Origin: Flavobacteriales bacterium UBA7382
GTDB lineage: Bacteria; Bacteroidota; Bacteroidia; Flavobacteriales_D; Sanyastnellaceae
NCBI GenBank assembly: GCA_002469765.1
Contig: DKNS01000084.1
Location: forward strand, 13,367-28,673
DNA length: 15,307 nucleotides
Direction of reading: 5' to 3'
Every line of letters starts with the position of its first letter. Position 1 is the stretch's first letter. The notes below the pieces were generated by a model, which was given only the letters and a program-made list of their open reading frames with translations, had not been told where the DNA came from and ran no database searches. This document shows positions 6,654 to 14,651 of the stretch, piece by piece. The position numbers were made by a program, and so were the translations under genes.

Positions 6654-7514
6654 ATGCACGTCGTGACACCTTCAATCACACTACGCGGTTCCGTGGTGAG
6701 TTTTCACCAACCTTGGGTGATGGGCATCCTGAATCTCACCCCCGACTCCTTCCACGACGGAGGCGCTTGGGGCAAACCTGATGCAGCACTGAAACAAGCC
6801 GAGCGCATGCTGGAAGAAGGCGCGGACATGCTCGACCTTGGCGCCCAGTCTACGCGCCCAGGTGCCCAACGGGTGGGGGCCAATGCCGAGTGGCAGCGCC
6901 TGGAGCCGGTGCTTGTGGCACTGAAAAAAGCCCAACCACATGCCATCTTGAGCGTGGACACCTTCCATGCCGAAGTGGCAAGACGTGCTTTGGCTGAAGG
7001 AGCCGACGTGATCAACGACGTCTCGGGTGGCGATGCCGACCCTGACATGTGGAACGTGGTGGCCCAGGCACGCGCGCCCTACGTGCTGATGCACATGCAG
7101 GGAACGCCAACGACCATGCAAGACAATCCCAACTACCATGATGTCGTGCACGATGTGGTGACTCATTTGCAACGACGCGTCCACGCAGCTTACCAAGCAG
7201 GTGTGACGGATCTCGTCGCCGACGTGGGCTTTGGCTTCGGGAAGACCTTGGCGCACAACTATGCGCTGCTCGATGCCCTCGACCAGTTTCAAGAGCTTCA
7301 GTGCCCTATCCTGGCAGGTGTGAGTCGAAAGTCGATGATTCAAAAAGTCCTCCAGACCGACAGCCAACACGCGCTGAATGGCACGACAGCCTTGCACGCC
7401 TGGGCGCTCGATCGAGGCGCGCACATCCTTCGCGTGCATGACGTCGCAGAAGCCAAAGAGGCTGTGGCCCTGCACCAAGCCCTTGTCCAATCCCGCACCC
7501 CTGATGCCCCATGA
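6654..7514 (+). CDS. folP: Dihydropteroate synthase
   Basis: Condenses p-aminobenzoate with 6-hydroxymethyl-dihydropterin diphosphate to 7,8-dihydropteroate in folate synthesis; it is the sulfonamide target. It has 286 residues, normal for the TIM-barrel family. Visible motifs are VMGILNLTPDSFHDGG (22-37, N27), DLGAQSTRPGA (61-71), SVDT (100-103), NDVSGG (121-126), LMHMQGTP (145-152), DVGFGFGK (190-197, K197), SRKS (224-227) and RVHD (260-263). I chose ATG 6654 because residues 7-16 (SITLRGSVVS) align with the usual N-terminal strand; the open frame extends upstream to 6393, but that part is antisense to DUF1599. The stop overlaps the cdaA start (ATGA), so the two genes are translationally coupled. 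The promoter is probably within the palindrome just upstream. Confidence 0.97.
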   Translation: MHVVTPSITLRGSVVSFHQPWVMGILNLTPDSFHDGGAWGKPDAALKQAERMLEEGADMLDLGAQSTRPGAQRVGANAEWQRLEPVLVALKKAQPHAILSVDTFHAEVARRALAEGADVINDVSGGDADPDMWNVVAQARAPYVLMHMQGTPTTMQDNPNYHDVVHDVVTHLQRRVHAAYQAGVTDLVADVGFGFGKTLAHNYALLDALDQFQELQCPILAGVSRKSMIQKVLQTDSQHALNGTTALHAWALDRGAHILRVHDVAEAKEAVALHQALVQSRTPDAP

Positions 7515-8338
7515 CTCCCATCCTCGCATTTGAACTTTGGGAGGCGGTCTCTCCGTTCTTGACACTAGGCGTCCAAGTCATCGATTTGGCCTTGGTGGGG
7601 CTGATTGTATTTTACGTCTACCGCTTGACCAAAGGAACTTCAGCCATACCCGTCTTTCTGGGATTGTTGGCAATTTATCTCATCTGGAAGTTGGTTACGC
7701 TCATGGGCATGCGCTTCATGGGCGAGATTTTGGGGCAATTCATCGCTTTGGGCATCCTGGCCATCATCATTGTTTTCCAACAGGAGTTGCGGCAATTCCT
7801 GTTCTCCATAGGCGATCGGGCCTCGCTGAAAGAGCCACCCGAATGGCTGTTAAAGTTGCTTCCCCAGCGGAATCAAGAGGGGCGAAAGGCCTTCCCCGTG
7901 GAAGAAGTCGTCCGCGCCTTGGACCGACTTTCGTCAAGGAAAGAAGGCGCCCTGATCATTGTGCAGCGCGAGTCCGACTTGACCCACCACATCCAAAGCC
8001 ACACCAAACTCGTGGCCGACATCTATGCGCCACTCATCGAAGCGATCTTCCACAAAGAATGCAGCATGCACGACGGGGCGTTGTACATCGCCGTGGGTCG
8101 CGTTCGCGGCGTGCGTTGCATCCTTCCAGTAAGCCAAAGTCAGCATTTGCCCGTGGAGTTGGGCATGCGTCACCGAGCTGCATTGGGTCTTTCGGAGGTG
8201 ACCGACGCCCTGGTTTGGGTCGTGAGCGAGGAAACTGGGACAATCAGCTTGGCCCACGAAAACGAGCTCCGGAGGGCGTTGCACCCGAACGACTGCCGAG
8301 AAATCATGCACGAACTCCTCAACCCCAAGCAAGGCTGA
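7511..8338 (+). CDS. cdaA: Diadenylate cyclase CdaA
   Basis: Makes cyclic di-AMP from two ATP at the inner membrane. It has 275 residues with the standard CdaA layout: three N-terminal membrane helices (about 21-38, 45-64, 74-92), a short amphipathic linker, then a DisA_N catalytic domain (about 125-270). Catalytic motifs are intact: MHDGALYI with DGA at 188-190, and MRHRAALGLSE with RHR at 220-222, followed by SEETGTIS. The start ATG overlaps the folP stop by 4 bp (ATGA). The folP-cdaA pair is a recurring arrangement in Bacteroidota. In Firmicutes cdaA is coupled to cdaR and glmM; neither is visible here. The stop is 3 bp from the convergent choice-of-anchor-B stop, leaving no room for a dedicated terminator. 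Confidence 0.96.
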   Translation: MTPILAFELWEAVSPFLTLGVQVIDLALVGLIVFYVYRLTKGTSAIPVFLGLLAIYLIWKLVTLMGMRFMGEILGQFIALGILAIIIVFQQELRQFLFSIGDRASLKEPPEWLLKLLPQRNQEGRKAFPVEEVVRALDRLSSRKEGALIIVQRESDLTHHIQSHTKLVADIYAPLIEAIFHKECSMHDGALYIAVGRVRGVRCILPVSQSQHLPVELGMRHRAALGLSEVTDALVWVVSEETGTISLAHENELRRALHPNDCREIMHELLNPKQG

Positions 8339-8341
8339 AAG

Positions 8342-9781
8342 TCAGCGCTGGATCAGCACTTGCACCGACTGGATTTGACCGCTGTCGCTCTCGGCGTGCA
8401 CCAGGTACATGCCCTCGGTGAGGTGACCAATGTCGAACGACAATCCCGTCAAACCGGGCACCGCGCGCCGGGCCACGACCTCTTGGCCTGCTGCATTCAC
8501 CACACGCACGAAGGCGGCGCGCGGCATCCCCTCCAAGGTCATGACCAAATGGGCGGGGTTGGGATATGCTTTCAACGACGCATCCATCAGGTCGAGGTGA
8601 CCGACGTTTGTGGGGTCGTAAGTCGGGTCGCTGACCATGAAGAGGCCCACCGACCGGCATGAAATGGCGATGTTGCCGCTCGGGAAGTAAGGGTAGTTGC
8701 TCCAGGTGCCATAGAACGCCACGGAATCCGTGTCGGGGTTGGTGTCGAAGTAGGCGTAAGGCGTCAAGTTGCCGTTGGGGCCAATTTCCGACACACGCAA
8801 GCCACTGAGGTAGTTGGACGCGAAGATTTTGTTGCCGCGCACGTAGAGGTTGTGGTCCACAGACGTGTTGTCCGCTTCGTAAAATCCAATCACCACCGGG
8901 GCGTCCAGGTCGGACACGTCTGCGATGTAGGTGCGGGTCCCGTTGCCGTAATTGCTCTCGTCCAGTTCATCGTTGAAGTACAAGAACCGTCCGTCTTCGC
9001 TCAACCACCCTTGGTGCGTGTAGGCAGATTGACTGTAGTTGAAAGCTGCGATTTGAACCATGTCCGATTTGTCGGTCACGTCCACGATGGCCAAACCGCC
9101 GCTCCCGTTGAAACAAAACGCCACTTCCTTGCCGGCGTAGTCCATGTCAGGACCTTCGTAAGACACCACTTGAGCGTCGTGGGTGTAGGGGCCGTCGTTG
9201 GTTCCTGCCACCGCTGGCGCACTTGGGTTGGAAATGTCGACGGCGTGCAGCCCGCCGCCAGCGGTGTTGGTTCCCACCGCGTAAGCGAAACCGGTCTGCT
9301 CGTTGATGGCGATGTTGTGTGCGTTGCCAAACCCGATGTAGCTCGCCACGGGCGTAAGCACCGCAGGAACTTCCGTGACTTCCAAGACCTGAGTCAGGTC
9401 CACCACCTGCATGCCATGGTTGGCGGCCTCGCTCACGATGAACGCGTGGTTGTCGTGCACCTTGACGTCGCGCCAAAGGCTGGGCGTTGTGGCTGTCGGT
9501 ACACGTGCGACAAACAAGGGATTCACCGCATCCGTGACGTCCACAATGGACAACCCGTCGTGGCGACCAAACAAGACGAACTCGCGCTGGGAAGACGGAT
9601 CTACCCAACCCCAGCAGTCGTTGCCGTTGGCCCCGCCCCCCATTTCCTCGAGGGTACGCACCGAGAGCAAATCAAGCCCTGAACAAGGGTAACCGTCTGC
9701 AAAACCGTCAACGCAAGGGGTTTGGGCGAAGGCTGAAATTGCCAGGCCAAAGCTGGCCGCGGAAAGGAGGTGTTTCATCAT
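8342..9781 (-). CDS. Choice-of-anchor B family exported protein with LVIVD-type repeats and T9SS sorting domain
   Basis: A 479-residue secreted protein. The signal peptide is MMKHLLSAASFGLAISAFAQ, with likely cleavage after AFA. The mature part carries propeller-like repeats of the LVIVD type (GLSIVDVTD, GMQVVDLTQ, GLHAVDISNP, GLAIVDVTDK, RTYIADVSD), matching the choice-of-anchor B family. The last ~80 residues (from LKAYPNPAHLVMTLEGM to GQIQSVQVLIQR, with LTEGMYLVHAES) are a type IX secretion C-terminal sorting domain, so the protein is expected to cross the outer membrane and be released or surface-anchored. Function is unknown beyond a probable binding or scaffold role. I chose ATG 9781; ATG 9778 is equally possible, and a TTG at 9802 would put extra residues before the signal peptide. 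No catalytic motif is evident. Confidence 0.9.
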   Translation of the reverse strand: MMKHLLSAASFGLAISAFAQTPCVDGFADGYPCSGLDLLSVRTLEEMGGGANGNDCWGWVDPSSQREFVLFGRHDGLSIVDVTDAVNPLFVARVPTATTPSLWRDVKVHDNHAFIVSEAANHGMQVVDLTQVLEVTEVPAVLTPVASYIGFGNAHNIAINEQTGFAYAVGTNTAGGGLHAVDISNPSAPAVAGTNDGPYTHDAQVVSYEGPDMDYAGKEVAFCFNGSGGLAIVDVTDKSDMVQIAAFNYSQSAYTHQGWLSEDGRFLYFNDELDESNYGNGTRTYIADVSDLDAPVVIGFYEADNTSVDHNLYVRGNKIFASNYLSGLRVSEIGPNGNLTPYAYFDTNPDTDSVAFYGTWSNYPYFPSGNIAISCRSVGLFMVSDPTYDPTNVGHLDLMDASLKAYPNPAHLVMTLEGMPRAAFVRVVNAAGQEVVARRAVPGLTGLSFDIGHLTEGMYLVHAESDSGQIQSVQVLIQR

Positions 9782-9784
9782 GTT

Positions 9785-9814
9785 CAAACTCAATGGATGC
9801 AAAGGAACAACAAA
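9785..9814 (-). promoter_or_regulatory. Candidate promoter of the choice-of-anchor-B gene
   Basis: On the minus strand TTTG (9814-9811) is followed after 18 bp by TGAGTTTG (9792-9785), a 7 of 8 match to TAnnTTTG. This ends 3 nt before ATG 9781 and 6 nt before ATG 9778. Spacing fits the Bacteroidota -33/-7 promoter. The -33 element overlaps the base of the upstream terminator stem. Confidence 0.45.
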
Positions 9815-9848
9815 CCGCCCCGCCGTGATGTTGCACGACGGGGCGGTT
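9813..9848 (-). terminator. Rho-independent-type terminator after the DPP III gene
   Basis: Inverted repeat with 14-base arms (9813-9826 and 9835-9848), GC-rich, paired throughout apart from one wobble/mismatch position and closing an 8-base loop. On the minus strand it lies 20 bp after the DPP III stop and is followed by the T-rich TTTGTTGTTCCTTT tract, interrupted by G and C. It separates the DPP III gene from the choice-of-anchor-B gene. Confidence 0.75.
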
Positions 9849-9868
9849 CACAAGGCCAGAAGGCCCTA

Positions 9869-11962
9869 TCAGTTCACGTCTGGCAGAAAGCTAAATTGCC
9901 CGCTGTAACGGAGCATCTGGCCCGTGAAATCGTCGGGGTACGACACCTTCACGGACACAATGTTGCCCTCGGTGTCACGTGTGGCCGACATCTCTGGGTT
10001 GATGAAACCCCCGTAGGGGGCCACACCAAGCACCGCCGCGCGGTCCAACACCTCTTGGTGCTCCGCCTGGTCGACTTTCACACCGTAGCCCTCCACGAGC
10101 CCTTTGGCGGCGTCGTAATCTCCTTGCGACTTGATGCGTTGGACTTCACGGAGGAGCTCGCCAAACAACTCGCGCAACCGGTCGTAGTCCTTGATGTCGA
10201 TGTAGGTCTTCCCGTCCCGAACGACCTTGACCACAGACCCTTCTGGCTCCGCCTTCTCGAAGCACCAGTTGCTCACCCAGGCCCGGTTGCGCATGTGGGC
10301 TTCTTCAATGTCGGCCCCCAGCTCCAAGCGCTGCAATTGGGTCAACATGCCGTTGCGCAAGTAGCTGTCATACTCGGCGCGGCCCACATCCAAATTCTTC
10401 ATCAAGCCGAGCTCCACCATTTTGGGGTCGAGCAGAAAATACAAGGCCACCAAGTCGGCGCGCCCCTCCTCCAGCGTGGAGCTGTACTCCGCGATGGTCT
10501 CCTTGGGGGTGCCCACCCCGGGTTCCAATTGGCCAGACGCATGGCCGATCACCTCGTGCATGGCCGTGTGAAGCTTGCCAGCCAGTTCAGCGTGCGCTTG
10601 GGTGCGCACGAGCTCGAGTTCGTCGTGGGTGAATTCCGCCAGCACTCCTCCGCCTGCAGCCTTGTCGTAGGCATTCACAATGTTGCCAAGCGAGACGGAC
10701 TTGGAGCCGTGGACTTGGCGGATCCAGTTGCTGTTGGGTAGGTTCACCCCGATGGGGGTGCTGGGCGACGCATCCCCCGCTTCTCCCGCCACGTTGACGA
10801 CGTTGTAGGTGATGCCGACCACCTCCTTTTTCTTGTGTGAATCCATGAAGGGCATGTGGTCCTCAAACCATTGGGCGTTCTCCATCAACGTGGCCATGCG
10901 CGCGCTGGCGTCGAAGTCCTTGATCTCCACGATGGTCTCGTAGCTGCCTGTGTAGCCAAGGGGGTCGTTGTACACCTCGACAAAGCCGTTGATGTAATCT
11001 ACGTCGCCTTCGGTGTCCTGCACCCAGTTGATGTTGTACAGGCTCCACTTTTCCAGGTCGCCAGTCTCGTAGTACCCCACGAGGTTGCGCAACGCCGCAG
11101 CTTGCTTGTCATTTTCCGCATACTGGATGGCTTCGTTGAGCCATTTCACGATTTCGGAAATGCTCTCGCCATACAGGCCACCGACCTTGTACACGTTCTC
11201 GTAGACCTGACCTTCCGCGTCTTTTTCCAAACGGCTGTTTAGCCCGTACTCCACGGGGCTTCGGCTGCCCTTGTCTACGATGCTCTCGAAGTAAGCCTTG
11301 GCCTCGTCGGTGGTCACGTCAGGCGCATAAAAGTTCACTGTAGAACTTTCCACCAATCCTTTGGCGCCATCCTGCTCCACTTTTTTGGCCTCCACAGCGG
11401 GGTCAAACACCACTTTGCGCAATTCCGAATCGATGCTGTTCCCAGTCTCTGCCAACAGGTGGTCGAAGTACTCCTCACTAAAGCCTGGCAAGTGCTTGGT
11501 GTTGGCATAGTGGTGGTGGATGCCGTTGGAGAACCAAATGCGCTTCAAATACACCTCGAAAGCCTGCCACCCCACAGTGCCTCGATCGCCATCGTAGCCG
11601 TCGTAGATGTCTTCCAAAAGGCGACGAATGCGCAAGTTGTGGCGGTTGTTTTGGTCATACATGATGTCGCGACCGCTCAACCCCGCCATGTTGAGGCAGT
11701 ACACCAAGGCTTGCTGCTTGTCGGAAAGCTTGTCCCATCCTGGGATTTGGTAGCGGACAATTTTCAAGTCTGCGAACTGCTCTGTCTTCCATACAAAGCC
11801 CTCCTCGTCGGGGGCACTTGCCGTGGATTCCACAGCTGGGGCAGCTTCAAAATCTGGGCCTGAGGGCGCAGCATCACCACAGCCAGCCAAGAGGGTCAAC
11901 AAGACCGCGGCGCATGTGGCGCAGCCCACAAAAGAAGAGAATTGTCGCATGGTTGATGTCAT
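9869..11962 (-). CDS. Dipeptidyl peptidase III family zinc metallopeptidase (M49), predicted lipoprotein
   Basis: Releases dipeptides from the N termini of short peptides. It has 697 residues, the usual size for bacterial M49. The zinc site is HEVIGH (469-474) with the EEGRAD motif at 498-503 giving the third ligand. The HExxGH form with a single residue fewer than the eukaryotic HExxxH variants is common in bacterial DPP III. The N terminus has a lipoprotein signal peptide with lipobox LAGC (C28) followed by an Ala/Ser/Pro/acidic linker, so the enzyme should be lipid-anchored in the periplasm or outer membrane. I chose ATG 11962; ATG 11950 is a close alternative, and the open frame back to 12088 is antisense to the divergent permease gene and would bury the signal peptide. 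It is a single-gene unit ending at a terminator hairpin. Confidence 0.95.
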   Translation of the reverse strand: MTSTMRQFSSFVGCATCAAVLLTLLAGCGDAAPSGPDFEAAPAVESTASAPDEEGFVWKTEQFADLKIVRYQIPGWDKLSDKQQALVYCLNMAGLSGRDIMYDQNNRHNLRIRRLLEDIYDGYDGDRGTVGWQAFEVYLKRIWFSNGIHHHYANTKHLPGFSEEYFDHLLAETGNSIDSELRKVVFDPAVEAKKVEQDGAKGLVESSTVNFYAPDVTTDEAKAYFESIVDKGSRSPVEYGLNSRLEKDAEGQVYENVYKVGGLYGESISEIVKWLNEAIQYAENDKQAAALRNLVGYYETGDLEKWSLYNINWVQDTEGDVDYINGFVEVYNDPLGYTGSYETIVEIKDFDASARMATLMENAQWFEDHMPFMDSHKKKEVVGITYNVVNVAGEAGDASPSTPIGVNLPNSNWIRQVHGSKSVSLGNIVNAYDKAAGGGVLAEFTHDELELVRTQAHAELAGKLHTAMHEVIGHASGQLEPGVGTPKETIAEYSSTLEEGRADLVALYFLLDPKMVELGLMKNLDVGRAEYDSYLRNGMLTQLQRLELGADIEEAHMRNRAWVSNWCFEKAEPEGSVVKVVRDGKTYIDIKDYDRLRELFGELLREVQRIKSQGDYDAAKGLVEGYGVKVDQAEHQEVLDRAAVLGVAPYGGFINPEMSATRDTEGNIVSVKVSYPDDFTGQMLRYSGQFSFLPDVN

Positions 11963-11969
11963 TTGATGT

Positions 11970-12001
11970 CCAAGGTAAAGGACATTCCAGGAGTATCTTG
12001 G
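11970..12001. promoter_or_regulatory. Divergent -7-like boxes between DPP III and LptF/G genes
   Basis: The minus strand carries TACCTTGG (11977-11970), 7 nt before ATG 11962. The plus strand carries TATCTTGG (11994-12001), 4 nt before GTG 12006. Together they form an 8-bp inverted repeat with one mismatch and a 16-bp spacer. No -33 TTG is seen at normal spacing on either strand, so support rests on position and mutual similarity. Confidence 0.4.
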
Positions 12002-12005
12002 GGCC

Positions 12006-13394
12006 GTGCGGACGTCCCTTCTCATGTTGCGCGCTTTTCTAGGTCCTTTCGCAGTGACCTTGCCCGTCGCGCTGTTCATTTTGGACATGCAATTTCTCTG
12101 GGTCTACGCCGACGACATGATTGGCAAAGGCCTGGAATTGTGGGTGGTCTTTAAGCTCATGGTCTTCGCCTCGGCCCGCTTGGTCAACTTGGCACTCCCC
12201 CTGGCGGTCTTGGTGGCCTCAATCATGGCGCTGGGAAACCTTGCTGAGCGCAACGAGCTCACCGCCATGAAGGCTTCAGGCATGTCGTTCTTGCGAATCC
12301 AGCGTCCCCTTGTCGTTTGCATGGTGTTCCTCTGCGGCGGCGCGTTGTGGTTCAGCAACACCGGCTGGCCGGCTGCCAACATGAAATTCAGGGCCCTCCT
12401 CTACTCTGTGACCAAGCAAAAGCCCGCCTTCAACTTGCGCGAAGGTGTGTTCTACAACGGCATAGACGGCTTCTCAATCCGGGTGGGCACCAAACACCCA
12501 GATGGACGGCTGGAGGATTTGCTCGTGCACGACCACAGGGACGACAAGGGGCAACGCGCGCTCGTGGTGCAGGCAGAGCGAGGGAACATGACGGAATCCG
12601 ACGGCCATTTGGTCATCGAACTTGAAAACGGCGTCAGCTACGAGGAACACCAAGAGACCATGTCTCGGTCCAAGGAAAGGGTATATCCCCACGTTCAAAG
12701 CACGTTCAAGCGACAGACCCTTCGAATCCCCCTGCACAGCCTGGATTTCTCCATGGCCAACGAAGATTTGTTTCGGCGCTCTTACGAGCGCATGACCCTA
12801 TCGGAGCTCACTCAAACCAGCGACTCCTTGGGCACAGAAATTCGCCGCGAAGGACGTGAACTTCAGAATTACGGGAAACGCAACGTGGTTTGGCGCCATG
12901 ACACGACAGGATGGTACACGACAGCAGCAGCCTCGGCGCAACCGACGGCACGGTCTCCCTGGTCGGCAAACCTCGCCTCGAAAACGAGGACACGCGCATT
13001 TCACTCCGCGAAAGAACTGTCCCGCAACCAGATTCGGAGCATCGACAACGCGGTGGCGAACATGGACGGCAAATTGCTACGTCAACACCGCCACGACATC
13101 GAATGGCACCGCAAGTACATCCTGGCTTTGGGATGCATGGTGCTCTTTTTGGTAGGGAGCTCGCTGGGAGCGCTCGTGGGCAAAGGGGGGTTGGGCCTGC
13201 CCACACTGTTGGCTTTGTGCGTGTTTCTCCTCTACTACGTGGTCTCCATGGTGGGGGAGCAATTGGTGAAATCCGGAACACTTGAGCCCTGGTCGGGCAT
13301 GTGGCTGAGCACGCTCTTGTTGACACCGCTGGCGGCACTTTTGATGTGGAGCACGTTGAAAGAACGCCGTTGGCTTCCCCATGAAGGAGGGTGA
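12006..13394 (+). CDS. LptF/LptG (YjgP/YjgQ) family LPS-export permease
   Basis: Inner-membrane permease of the LptBFG ABC exporter that extracts LPS and passes it to the periplasmic Lpt bridge. It has 462 residues. The N-terminal block has three helices (about 11-33, 48-78, 100-118) with the family motifs AFLGPF, MQFLWVYADDMIGKGL and ERNELTAMKASGMSFLRI. A periplasmic beta-jellyroll region (about 120-340) follows, then a C-terminal block of three helices (about 370-392, 396-416, 428-450) with IEWHRKY and GKGGLGLPTLLA. Sequence does not tell LptF from LptG. The start is GTG 12006, because homologs as I recall them have about ten residues before the FLGPF segment; ATG 12024 is the alternative. 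Residues about 301-335 look compositionally odd (see findings). It is followed after 24 bp by a glycosyltransferase, consistent with an envelope operon. Confidence 0.93.
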   Translation: MRTSLLMLRAFLGPFAVTLPVALFILDMQFLWVYADDMIGKGLELWVVFKLMVFASARLVNLALPLAVLVASIMALGNLAERNELTAMKASGMSFLRIQRPLVVCMVFLCGGALWFSNTGWPAANMKFRALLYSVTKQKPAFNLREGVFYNGIDGFSIRVGTKHPDGRLEDLLVHDHRDDKGQRALVVQAERGNMTESDGHLVIELENGVSYEEHQETMSRSKERVYPHVQSTFKRQTLRIPLHSLDFSMANEDLFRRSYERMTLSELTQTSDSLGTEIRREGRELQNYGKRNVVWRHDTTGWYTTAAASAQPTARSPWSANLASKTRTRAFHSAKELSRNQIRSIDNAVANMDGKLLRQHRHDIEWHRKYILALGCMVLFLVGSSLGALVGKGGLGLPTLLALCVFLLYYVVSMVGEQLVKSGTLEPWSGMWLSTLLLTPLAALLMWSTLKERRWLPHEGG

Positions 13395-13402
13395 TTGAAA
13401 AC

Positions 13403-13410
13403 TATTTTCG
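13403..13410 (+). promoter_or_regulatory. -7-like box before first glycosyltransferase
   Basis: TATTTTCG, a 7 of 8 match to TAnnTTTG, ends 8 nt before ATG 13419 in the short gap after the LptF/G stop. No -33 element is seen. It could give the glycosyltransferases a promoter of their own or be chance. Confidence 0.25.
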
Positions 13411-13418
13411 CCTGGACC

Positions 13419-14651
13419 ATGGCCCGATCCCTTCGCATTCTTCAAATCTGCCATAAACCGCCACGCCCCGCTGTCGACGGCGGTTGCCTGGCGATGGACA
13501 GCTTGACGCGTGGGCTTTTGGACATGGGGCATGAAGTGAAAGTGGTGTCCATCCACACAGACAAGCATCCTTTTTTGCCGGACCAAATTGAATCAGAGTA
13601 TCTCGAGCAAACCCAATTCGAAGTCGCCTACGCCGACACCGAGCTGAATGTCCGCGACGCCCTGTCTCACCTCGTCACGGGAGAGAGCTACCACTTGACC
13701 CGGTTTTTGGTGCCTGAAATGGAGCGGACGGTGGAAGACGCGCTGCGTGAACGCTTGTACGATGTGGTTCTTTTGGAATCCCTGTTCACGACGGCCTACA
13801 TCCCGGCCATCCGCCGACTGAGCGACGCCGACCTCGTGCTGAGGGCGCACAACGTGGAACACGCGTTGTGGGACGATGTGGCGACGGACATGACCTCCAT
13901 TTACAAGCGTTGGCTGCTCAACCGCTTCAAAGCCAAGCTCCGGACGGAAGAGATCAAGGTGCTCTCCTCTTTGGACGGGGTGGTGACCATCACACGCGAC
14001 GACGCCATGTGGTTCGAGCGAACCCTCAAGGAGGTGCATCCTGAGTCCACATGCAGAGTTGAAGTTGTGCCCTTCGGAATGGATGTGGACAGCACGCCTC
14101 ACGCAGCATTGAATGAAGCCCCCAACCGGGCCTTGCACCTCGGGGCCATGGATTGGGCCCCCAACCACCAAGGGGTGGCTTGGTTTATGCAGCAGGTTTG
14201 GCCTTTGGTTCAGCAATCCCTTCCTGGAGCCCATTTGGCGCTTGCCGGCCGGAACATGGGGCCAGAGTGGGCCTCCGACGACACCAAAGGCGTCACGGTT
14301 TTGGGCGAAGTGGCAGACGCCGCCGCCACGTACGACACCCCCAGCGTGGTCGTCGTCCCGCTTCACGCCGGATCTGGCATGCGCATTAAAATTGCAGAGG
14401 CCCTCGCCGCTGGGCGGCCCATCGTGACCACCTCCAAAGGCATGACTGGCCTACCCCTGGAACACAACGAACATGTCATGGTGGCCGACACGGCCGAACG
14501 CTTTGCAGAGGCGCTGGTGGAGTTGCTGTCTGACGGCGAAAAAGCGACAGCCATGGGCCAACGTGGCCGCGCATGGGCCCAAGTGAATTTGCAGCATCGC
14601 GCCCGTGCCGAGCGGTTGACTTCGTTCCTTGAACAACTGGTGGCCACGTGA
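13419..14651 (+). CDS. GT4-type glycosyltransferase
   Basis: A 410-residue GT-B fold glycosyltransferase that probably transfers a sugar from a nucleotide-sugar donor to an envelope glycan at the cytosolic membrane face. The N-terminal domain opens with LRILQICHKPPRPAVDGGC and MGHEVKVVSIHT, and carries RAHNVEHALW near 142-151. The C-terminal domain starts around HLGAMDWAPNHQGVAWF and holds the donor-binding signature GSGMRIKIAEALAAGRPIVT (about 318-337), whose glutamate belongs to the retaining GT4 E-x7-E pattern. I chose ATG 13419 (MARSLRILQIC); a TTG at 13395 directly after the LptF/G stop would add eight residues. The stop overlaps the next glycosyltransferase start (GTGA). Acceptor and sugar cannot be read from sequence; LPS or O-antigen assembly is inferred from the LptF/G neighbour. 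Confidence 0.92.
   Translation: MARSLRILQICHKPPRPAVDGGCLAMDSLTRGLLDMGHEVKVVSIHTDKHPFLPDQIESEYLEQTQFEVAYADTELNVRDALSHLVTGESYHLTRFLVPEMERTVEDALRERLYDVVLLESLFTTAYIPAIRRLSDADLVLRAHNVEHALWDDVATDMTSIYKRWLLNRFKAKLRTEEIKVLSSLDGVVTITRDDAMWFERTLKEVHPESTCRVEVVPFGMDVDSTPHAALNEAPNRALHLGAMDWAPNHQGVAWFMQQVWPLVQQSLPGAHLALAGRNMGPEWASDDTKGVTVLGEVADAAATYDTPSVVVVPLHAGSGMRIKIAEALAAGRPIVTTSKGMTGLPLEHNEHVMVADTAERFAEALVELLSDGEKATAMGQRGRAWAQVNLQHRARAERLTSFLEQLVAT

Noticed and set aside
9770..10741. 323-codon plus-strand frame over the DPP III gene
   Set aside because: Antisense to the zinc-site region of DPP III; starts within the terminator/promoter gap; no domain recognised.
11963..12088. N-terminal extension of DPP III
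   Set aside because: It would place 42 basic and polar residues before a clear lipoprotein signal peptide and overlap the divergent permease gene.
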